Below are positions 54,746 to 61,012 of a DNA stretch of 64,000 nucleotides, one piece after another. The notes below the pieces were generated by a model. The model made no database searches. It was not told where the DNA came from and saw only the letters and a list, made by a program, of their open reading frames with translations. Positions within the stretch are counted from its first letter, which is position 1; each line of letters begins with the position of its first letter. The position numbers were made by a program, and so were the translations under genes. The stretch lies in assembly GCF_014196055.1 (NCBI RefSeq), contig NZ_JACICY010000001.1, positions 310,001-374,000 on the forward strand. Reading direction: 5' to 3'. This DNA comes from Novosphingobium hassiacum. GTDB lineage: Bacteria > Pseudomonadota > Alphaproteobacteria > Sphingomonadales > Sphingomonadaceae.

Positions 54746-55438
54746 CTATCCGGCGTTTGAAGCCTCGCGCGCCACCACCTTGCGGATCACGTTGGCGTAG
54801 GTGTCCGGATCCTGCGCGCCGGGGATCATCAGCTTGCCGTTGACGACCATGGCGGGGACGCCGCTGACGTTCATGTCCCAGGCCTGGCGCTGGCCAGCGG
54901 TGACCATGGCGTCGATCCGGGGGGCGATCATTGCGGATAGGGCGGCGATGCGGTCGAGGCCGACCGCCTCGGCGATGTCGGCGAGGACTTCGGGGTCCGA
55001 GATGTTGCGGCGCTGCTGGAAGTGGGCGTCAAACAGGGCGCGTTTGAGCGGGACTTGGAGCGCGGGGCCGTGGTCTTGGAGGGTCCACGTCAGCAGGCGA
55101 TGCGCCAGACGCGTGTTCCACATCATCTGCGGGGGTGCCTCGCCACCACCTGTGTATTCAAAGGAATAGCCCGCGTTGGCGGCGGCCTGCTTCAGCGTTT
55201 CGCGCACGCCTGCCATCTGTTCGGCGGAGCGGCCATATTTGCGCTGAATGTGCGCGGCCTGTTCCTCGCCCTCTTCGGCCATGTCGGGGTTGAGTTCGAA
55301 GGGGTGGAAGCGGATCGTGGCGGTGACTTCGTCACGCAGTATGACGAGCGCCTTTTCGAGCTGGTTGAGGCCGATCACGCACCACGGGCACATGACGTCG
55401 GACCAGATGTCGATCGCGACTTTTGCGGGCGTGCTCAC
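54746..55438 (-). CDS. FrnE-like DsbA-family oxidoreductase
   Basis: 230 aa from the GTG at 55438, which overlaps the nudC stop by 4 nt (GTGA). The thioredoxin-fold active site is CPWC (IWSDVMCPWCVIG), and the cis-Pro loop is VSGVPAMVVNGK. No signal peptide, so cytosolic, as for FrnE/2-hydroxychromene-2-carboxylate-isomerase-like proteins involved in redox stress. Last gene of the mutY operon. Confidence 0.87.
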   Translation of the reverse strand: MSTPAKVAIDIWSDVMCPWCVIGLNQLEKALVILRDEVTATIRFHPFELNPDMAEEGEEQAAHIQRKYGRSAEQMAGVRETLKQAAANAGYSFEYTGGGEAPPQMMWNTRLAHRLLTWTLQDHGPALQVPLKRALFDAHFQQRRNISDPEVLADIAEAVGLDRIAALSAMIAPRIDAMVTAGQRQAWDMNVSGVPAMVVNGKLMIPGAQDPDTYANVIRKVVAREASNAG

Positions 55439-56328
55439 TGTTCCAGCCACCATTTCAGCAAGTGATGTGCGACGGCGAACGGCGGCGGGGCGATGAACGC
55501 GCCGTCTTCCGCGCCGGTCATGGCATAGCACACCTCCTCGCGCGTGAACCAGCGGGCATCGTCGAGTTCGGTCTCGTCGATGGTGATCGTCTTGTCGTCG
55601 GTATAGGCGTGGCAGCCGATCATCAGCGAGGACGGGAACGGCCATGGCTGGCTGGCGACATACTGGACCGAGCGGGCGGTGATCCCGGCTTCTTCAAGCA
55701 CCTCGCGCTTGACCGCGCCTTCGAGGCTTTCGCCCGGTTCGACGAAGCCTGCGAGCGCGGAGTAGCGGCGCGGGGGGAAGCGCGGCTGCCGACCGAGCAG
55801 CATTTCGCCATCGCATTCGACGGTCATGATCGTGACCGGATCGACGCGGGGAAAGTGTTCGGCATTGCACGCGGTGTTGGTGCAGGAGCGCTGCCAGCCG
55901 CCCTTGGCGAGTTTGGTCGCGTGACCGCAGCGCGCGCAGAAGCGGTGGCGGGCGTGCCAATCGACGAGGCTGCGCGCGCCGCCGTAGATCGCAAGATCGG
56001 TCGGAGAAAGCATGCCCATCGCGGCCCACAGGCGCGGGTTGGGCGGCGCGACGCTGCCGATCAGGCTGGGTGCGACTTGTGCGAAACAGGGTCGAGAAGC
56101 GCTTGGCCCATCGCCCATCAGACCGAGGAAGACGAGTTCGGCTTCAGGGTCGGCGTCGGCCAGCGTGCCCCAGTCGAGGCCGCCGTCGGGCGCGATTTGG
56201 GGGTCAATGCCGTCGAGCTTGAGCAGGCGGGCGCGCCAGTTCATCAGATTGCCAAGCGCTTCGGCATCGCCGCGAATGTGATCGGCGCGGTCGAGCCCTA
56301 CGCTGGCGAAGGCAATTGCGGTTTCCAT
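55435..56328 (-). CDS. nudC: NAD(H) pyrophosphatase / RNA deNADding enzyme NudC
   Basis: 297 aa from the ATG at 56328. The zinc ribbon is CARCG...CTNTAC around 140-165, the Nudix box GFVEPGESLEGAVKREVLEE is complete, and the NudC hallmark SQPWPFPSSLM follows it. NudC hydrolyses NADH and removes NAD caps from RNA. Its start overlaps the serine hydrolase stop by one base. Confidence 0.93.
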   Translation of the reverse strand: METAIAFASVGLDRADHIRGDAEALGNLMNWRARLLKLDGIDPQIAPDGGLDWGTLADADPEAELVFLGLMGDGPSASRPCFAQVAPSLIGSVAPPNPRLWAAMGMLSPTDLAIYGGARSLVDWHARHRFCARCGHATKLAKGGWQRSCTNTACNAEHFPRVDPVTIMTVECDGEMLLGRQPRFPPRRYSALAGFVEPGESLEGAVKREVLEEAGITARSVQYVASQPWPFPSSLMIGCHAYTDDKTITIDETELDDARWFTREEVCYAMTGAEDGAFIAPPPFAVAHHLLKWWLEQ

Positions 56329-57629
56329 CAGGCGGCAGCTTTCTTCTGGGTGACATCGGCCAGCACGGCCTGCGCGAATTCGCGGTGCACGGGGTAGGCT
56401 TCGGACGGCATGTACTGGGTGTAGAGCCCGGCGCGCAATCCGGCGCGGAAGCTGACGAAGCCTACCGTGCCCGCAGCGCCTGCCCAGCCATAAGTGCCCG
56501 CGTCCTCGCCCAGGCCGACAGAGCCGCCCGCGCCGAAGCCGTTGCCCTTGATGAACGAGCGCGACAGGTCTGTGCCCACCGGCAGCAGGTTGCTGGTGCC
56601 GAGACGGACGGCGGCTTCCGACATCACCTGCCGACCACCGAACGAGCCGTAGCCGAGCACCATGGCGAGGAAGCGGTCGTAATCGCGGGGAGAGGAGACC
56701 AGCCCTGCCCCGCCGAACGGGTATGCTGGCTGGTCGAGATAGACTGAGGTTTTCGCAGGATCGATCGGCAGCAGCATACCGCCTGCCACCGCATAATTGG
56801 TGGTGAGGCGCGGTGCTTGCGCCTCGGGCACGCGGAAACCGGTGGACGCCATGCCGAGCGGGTCGAACAGGCGCGTCTTGAGGAACTGGTCGAAGGCCAT
56901 GCCGCTGGCGATCTCGATCACGCGACCCATTAGGTCGAGGCCGACCGAATAGCTCCAAGTCGTGCCGGGCTCGTAAACCAGCGGCAGCGTGGCCAGAACC
57001 TCGGCGAATTCTGCGAGGCTCTTGAGCGGGGTGAATTTCTCGAGGCCCGGCAGCGCCATGCGGCTCGCTTGGCCGGGCACGACGCCCGCCTTGATGTAGG
57101 CGTCCTTGATCGGGCCTTGCTGGATGATCGAATAGCCGAGCCCTGCGGTGTGGGTGAGCAGGTGACGGATGGTGATCTGGGTTTTGGCGGGGCGTAAGTC
57201 GGTGATCGAGCCATCGGGCGTTGCCTGCGCCTGCATCTTGCCGAACGCGGGGATGAGGTCGGCCAGAGGCTGATCGAGCCGCAGCTTGCCGTCATCGACC
57301 AGCATCATCGCGGCCATGCCGGTAACAGGCTTGGTCATCGAATAGATGCGGAACAGGCTATCCATATCGACGGGCGAAGGGTTGCCGCGCGCGAGCGTTC
57401 CGCGTGCGATGTCCAATGCGGACGTTCCGATGCCCTGCCCCAGTGTGGCGATCATGCCGGGAAGCTTGCCCGACGAAACGTAGCCATCGACCATCCGCGT
57501 GACGACGGGGAAGCGCGCCTCGGCAGCGGCGCTAGCGAAAGCCATGCGCGGCATCAGGGCAGTGCCCGCCAGCGCGCCGAGCGATCCGATCAGTCCGCGC
57601 CGGGATATGTTCATCGTATTGGCGTTCAT
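56328..57629 (-). CDS. Serine hydrolase, class C beta-lactamase family, Tat-exported
   Basis: 433 aa. A Tat-type signal (NISRRGLIGSLGALAGTALM). The nucleophile motif is Ser97-Met-Thr-Lys100 and the general-base Tyr227 is in WSYSVG. Similar proteins are esterases or D-aminopeptidase-like rather than true beta-lactamases. Its ATG overlaps the mutY stop by 4 nt; the functional link to DNA repair is not evident. Confidence 0.88.
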   Translation of the reverse strand: MNANTMNISRRGLIGSLGALAGTALMPRMAFASAAAEARFPVVTRMVDGYVSSGKLPGMIATLGQGIGTSALDIARGTLARGNPSPVDMDSLFRIYSMTKPVTGMAAMMLVDDGKLRLDQPLADLIPAFGKMQAQATPDGSITDLRPAKTQITIRHLLTHTAGLGYSIIQQGPIKDAYIKAGVVPGQASRMALPGLEKFTPLKSLAEFAEVLATLPLVYEPGTTWSYSVGLDLMGRVIEIASGMAFDQFLKTRLFDPLGMASTGFRVPEAQAPRLTTNYAVAGGMLLPIDPAKTSVYLDQPAYPFGGAGLVSSPRDYDRFLAMVLGYGSFGGRQVMSEAAVRLGTSNLLPVGTDLSRSFIKGNGFGAGGSVGLGEDAGTYGWAGAAGTVGFVSFRAGLRAGLYTQYMPSEAYPVHREFAQAVLADVTQKKAAA

Positions 57630-58690
57630 GTGTTTCTTTCGGCTACTGCCAGCCGCCCTGCCTTGGCGAACACGGTCGGCAATCCTGCGGCCTCGATCTG
57701 ATCAACCGGCCACCATTCTCCCACGGGCAGACTAGTCAATTCGTTCGCCGCGCAAAGCATCAATTGCAATTCGAGATCGAAATGCGTGAAGCTGTGACGG
57801 ACCACGCCGCCGGGATGCCATTCGCCCGGCAGCGGCACGTCGCCATCACCACGTGCAGACCAGCCGTCATCGGGCAAGGCGCGCATGCCGCCGAGCATGC
57901 CCTTTCCCGCGCGCTGGACGAGCAGAACCTTGCCGTCGCGCTCCACCCAGTAGGCGCGGCCTTGGCGGGTGGGCTTGGGCTTCTTGGCGGCCTTGACCGG
58001 CAGGCGCTCGGGCGCGCCCTGAGCATAGGCGCGGCAATCGGCGCGCAGCGGGCAGAGCATGCAACGTGGCGAACGCGCCGTACAGATGGTCGCGCCGAGA
58101 TCCATCATCGCCTGGGCAAAGTCTCCGGCGCGGGAGTCGGGCGTGATGCTGTCGGCAGCGGTGCGGATTGCGGGGCGCGCGGCGGGCAGTGGCTGCTTGA
58201 TCGCGAACAGGCGCGCGACGACGCGTTCGACATTGGCGTCGACGACGACCGCGCGGCGTTCGAAGGCAATCGCTGCCACGGCGGCGGCGGTGTAGGCGCC
58301 GAGGCCCGGCAGCGTGCGCAGGGCGTCCTCGGTATCGGGGAAGCTGCCGCCCATCGCAGCCACGGCGCGGGCGCAGGCGAGCAGGTTGCGGGCGCGGGCG
58401 TAGTAGCCAAGGCCTGCCCATGCGGCCATGACATCGGCATCATCGGCTGCCGCGAGGTCGGTGACGGTCGGCCAGCGCGTGGTGAACTTGGTGAAGTAGG
58501 GAGCGACTGCGGCAGTCGTGGTCTGCTGCAGCATGACTTCGGACAGCCAGACGCGGTAGGGGTCTGGCGCGGTCTCTCCCGGAGGAGAGCGCCATGGCAG
58601 GCGGCGCGCGTTGGCATCGTACCAGTCGAGCAGTTTGCCCGCGATCTGCGTATCTTGCGAATTAGGGGTGGGTTGCGCACTGGCCTGCAT
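57626..58690 (-). CDS. mutY: Adenine DNA glycosylase MutY
   Basis: 354 aa from the ATG at 58690. It removes A mispaired with 8-oxoguanine. LPWRSPPGETAPDPYRVWLS and EVMLQQTTTAAVAPYF are the family start; the HhH motif is LPGLGAYTAAAVAAIAF followed by the catalytic Asp (VVVDANVERV); the [4Fe-4S] set is C-X6-C-X2-C-X5-C (CTARSPRCMLCPLRADC). A C-terminal NUDIX-like domain senses 8-oxoG. First gene of a four-gene overlapping operon. Confidence 0.95.
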   Translation of the reverse strand: MQASAQPTPNSQDTQIAGKLLDWYDANARRLPWRSPPGETAPDPYRVWLSEVMLQQTTTAAVAPYFTKFTTRWPTVTDLAAADDADVMAAWAGLGYYARARNLLACARAVAAMGGSFPDTEDALRTLPGLGAYTAAAVAAIAFERRAVVVDANVERVVARLFAIKQPLPAARPAIRTAADSITPDSRAGDFAQAMMDLGATICTARSPRCMLCPLRADCRAYAQGAPERLPVKAAKKPKPTRQGRAYWVERDGKVLLVQRAGKGMLGGMRALPDDGWSARGDGDVPLPGEWHPGGVVRHSFTHFDLELQLMLCAANELTSLPVGEWWPVDQIEAAGLPTVFAKAGRLAVAERNT

Positions 58691-58704
58691 CGCGCGGCTA
58701 TGGC

Positions 58705-59301
58705 ATGGCGGCGGGCAAGATGGAAAGCACCCCTTCGGACCCGGCCAAGAAGAAGCCCAAGGCTGCGGCCAAGCCTGCTGCGGGCAAGCCTTACGCCGGA
58801 AAACCGTACGAACGCCCGCGCGGCGGCGAGGCGCGGCAGATCGCCGACCTGATGCCCGCGATCGGGCGCACCGCGTTCCGCCGCTTCGGCTTCGTGCAAT
58901 CGAGCGTGGTGACGCGCTGGCCCGAGATCGTGGGCGAGCGCCATGCGCGCAACTGCATGCCCGAATCGATCCGCTTTGCACCCGGCGAAAAGGCCGAAGG
59001 CATCCTGCAACTGGTGGTGACGCCGGCCCATGCGACGATGATTCAGCACGTGACGCCCGAGATCATCGACCGGGTGAACCGCTTCTTCGGCTATCGCGCG
59101 GTGGCGCGGGTCAAGATCCGGCAAGGCGTGGTTCAGGCGCCCAAAACCAAGGATGCGCCACGCACCGCGCCGCCTTCGCTCAAGCCGATACCGATCGAAC
59201 TGGGCGATTCACTGCGCGATATCGGCGATCCGGAATTACGCACGGTGCTGGAAAGTCTCGCGCGCAGTCTGGATCAGGTAGCCAAGGGGAAGGTTTCGTG
59301 A
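58705..59301 (+). CDS. DUF721 (DciA-like) protein
   Basis: 198 aa. A Lys/Pro/Ala-rich N-terminus, then the DUF721 core: QIADLMPAIGRTAFRRFGFV, TRWPEIVGERHARNCMPESI, and HVTPEIIDRVNRFFGYRAVA. DciA proteins load the replicative helicase DnaB in bacteria lacking DnaC. It diverges from mutY by 14 bp and overlaps the DsbA-like gene by 4 nt (GTGA). Confidence 0.87.
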   Translation: MAAGKMESTPSDPAKKKPKAAAKPAAGKPYAGKPYERPRGGEARQIADLMPAIGRTAFRRFGFVQSSVVTRWPEIVGERHARNCMPESIRFAPGEKAEGILQLVVTPAHATMIQHVTPEIIDRVNRFFGYRAVARVKIRQGVVQAPKTKDAPRTAPPSLKPIPIELGDSLRDIGDPELRTVLESLARSLDQVAKGKVS

Positions 59302-60002
59302 AGAAGACGATTGCGACATTGGCGCTGGCTTTTGGCGCGCTGGTGACTCTGACGGGGGCGCAGAAGCCCGCCAAGCCGGTGCAACGCGCCAACTGGGTTG
59401 CGGCTGGATCGGTGACGCCCGAGGGCTATCACGTGCTGGGCAATCCGGCGGCGGAATTGCGGCTGGTCGAGTTCGTCAGCTATACCTGCCCGCACTGTTC
59501 GCACTTCGAAACGCAGTCCGAAGCGCAGCTGAAGATCGGCATGGTCGCGCCGGGCAAGGGCGCGATCGAAGTGCGCAATTTCGTGCGCGATCCGATCGAC
59601 ATGACGGTGGCGCTGCTGACCAATTGCGTGCCCGCCAACCGCTTCTTCCCGCTGCACACCGCGTTCATGCGCAGCCAGTCGACATGGATCGCGACGGCGA
59701 CCAATTCGACCGAGGCGCAGCGCCAACGCTGGTCCACCGGACCACTTGCGGCACGGACGCGGGCGATTGCGAGCGACTTCAAGTTCTATGACTTCATGGC
59801 CGCGCGCGGGATGACGCGCACCACGATGGACCGGTGCCTGGCAAATGAGGCGCTCGCCAAGAAGCTGGCGGCGCAGACCGAAGAGGCGCAGGAAAAGTAC
59901 TTCGTGACCGGCACACCGAGCTTCATGATCGACGGCGCGCTGCTGGCCGGGACGCACGACTGGGCGGGCCTGAAGCCACAGTTGGAAGCGCGGTTTAAGT
60001 AG
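59298..60002 (+). CDS. DsbA-like thioredoxin-fold protein
   Basis: 234 aa from the GTG at 59298. A weak signal sequence (KKTIATLALAFGALVTLTGA) and the active site CPHC in FVSYTCPHCSHFE, as in DsbA; the cis-Pro loop is VTGTPSFMIDG. Periplasmic disulfide oxidase or related thiol protein. A second, lipoprotein-type DsbA-like gene follows after a palindrome cluster. Confidence 0.87.
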   Translation: MKKTIATLALAFGALVTLTGAQKPAKPVQRANWVAAGSVTPEGYHVLGNPAAELRLVEFVSYTCPHCSHFETQSEAQLKIGMVAPGKGAIEVRNFVRDPIDMTVALLTNCVPANRFFPLHTAFMRSQSTWIATATNSTEAQRQRWSTGPLAARTRAIASDFKFYDFMAARGMTRTTMDRCLANEALAKKLAAQTEEAQEKYFVTGTPSFMIDGALLAGTHDWAGLKPQLEARFK

Positions 60003-60008
60003 CAGGCA

Positions 60009-60142
60009 GGCCCACCCCCGACCCCTCCCGCAAGCGGGAGGGGGGAAGAAGAGGCGGTTAATTCCCCCTCCCGCCTGCGGGAAGGGAAGAAGGGGCGTTT
60101 AATTCCCCCCTCCCGCCTGCGGGAGGGGCTGGGGGTGGGGCA
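60009..60142. repeat. Cluster of three GC-rich palindromes
   Basis: Three copies of the CTCCCGC-n-GCGGGAG element in about 134 nt, with outer inverted flanks CCCACCCCCGACCCC and GGGGCTGGGGGTGGGG. Same layout as the block at 14790-14975. Confidence 0.8.
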
Positions 60143-60225
60143 GCGCTGATCTACCATCACGCACCCCCTTCAATCATACGCGATGATCGGCTAGCGTTGC
60201 GCGACTTCCAGCAACGGGACATCTC

Positions 60226-60981
60226 ATGACGATCAAATATGCGCGCGCCCTGCTTCTTGCAGCCCTGCCACTGACGCTTGGCCTGGCGGCTTGCGACAAG
60301 AAGGGCGATGCGGCGACGGGCGATGTTTCGAGTTCCGAACCGATCGCCAAGATTGCCGCGCCTGCCGGGCAAAGCTGGACAGAAACGTTCGCGGTCACGC
60401 CCGAAGGCGGTTACCGGATGGGCAACCCGAATGCGCCGATCAAGCTGATCGAATTCGGCGCGCTGTCGTGCTCGCACTGTGCGGAATTCTCGGAAAAAGG
60501 CTTTCCCAAGCTGCGCGACGAATACATCGCATCGGGCCGGGTCAGCTATGAACTGCGTCTGTTCCTGTTGAACGCGCTCGACATGCCGGCAGTGCTGCTG
60601 GCGACCTGCGGCGCGCCCGAGGCGGTAATCCCGCTGTCGGAGCAGTTCTGGGGCTTCCAGCGACAAATGTTTGCCAACCTGCAGAAAGACGAGGCCGCGT
60701 TCCAGCAGGTTTCGAACCTGCCGGTCGACAAGCGCTTTGCCGGAATCGCGCAGCTTGGCGGGATGACCGAATTCTTCGCCTCGCGCGGCATCGCGGCGGC
60801 GCAAGGGTCGTCGTGCCTTGCCGATACTGCCAAGGCGACCAAGCTTGCCACGACGAACGAGCAGTGGAGCAAGGAATTCGACATCACCGGCACGCCGACG
60901 TTCTTCCTGAACGGCAGCAAGACCGGGGTGGCCGACTGGTCCGCGCTTGAGCCACTGATCCAGAAGGCCGGCGCGCGCTAG
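60226..60981 (+). CDS. DsbA-like thioredoxin-fold lipoprotein
   Basis: 251 aa. Lipoprotein signal with lipobox LAAC (Cys23). The active site is CSHC (GALSCSHCAEFSEKG), the cis-Pro loop DITGTPTFFLNG. It is a paralogue of the protein at 59298 with the same overall length of the fold. Membrane-anchored periplasmic thiol oxidoreductase. It lies 31 nt before smc. Confidence 0.87.
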   Translation: MTIKYARALLLAALPLTLGLAACDKKGDAATGDVSSSEPIAKIAAPAGQSWTETFAVTPEGGYRMGNPNAPIKLIEFGALSCSHCAEFSEKGFPKLRDEYIASGRVSYELRLFLLNALDMPAVLLATCGAPEAVIPLSEQFWGFQRQMFANLQKDEAAFQQVSNLPVDKRFAGIAQLGGMTEFFASRGIAAAQGSSCLADTAKATKLATTNEQWSKEFDITGTPTFFLNGSKTGVADWSALEPLIQKAGAR

Positions 60982-61012
60982 GGGCGGCGCCGGAGTTCGG
61001 GGGGACAGGGCG

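Noticed and set aside
56328..57629. Beta-lactam resistance from the class C-like serine hydrolase
   Set aside because: The SxxK and Tyr motifs are shared by many esterases and peptidases; nothing specific to beta-lactamases was seen.
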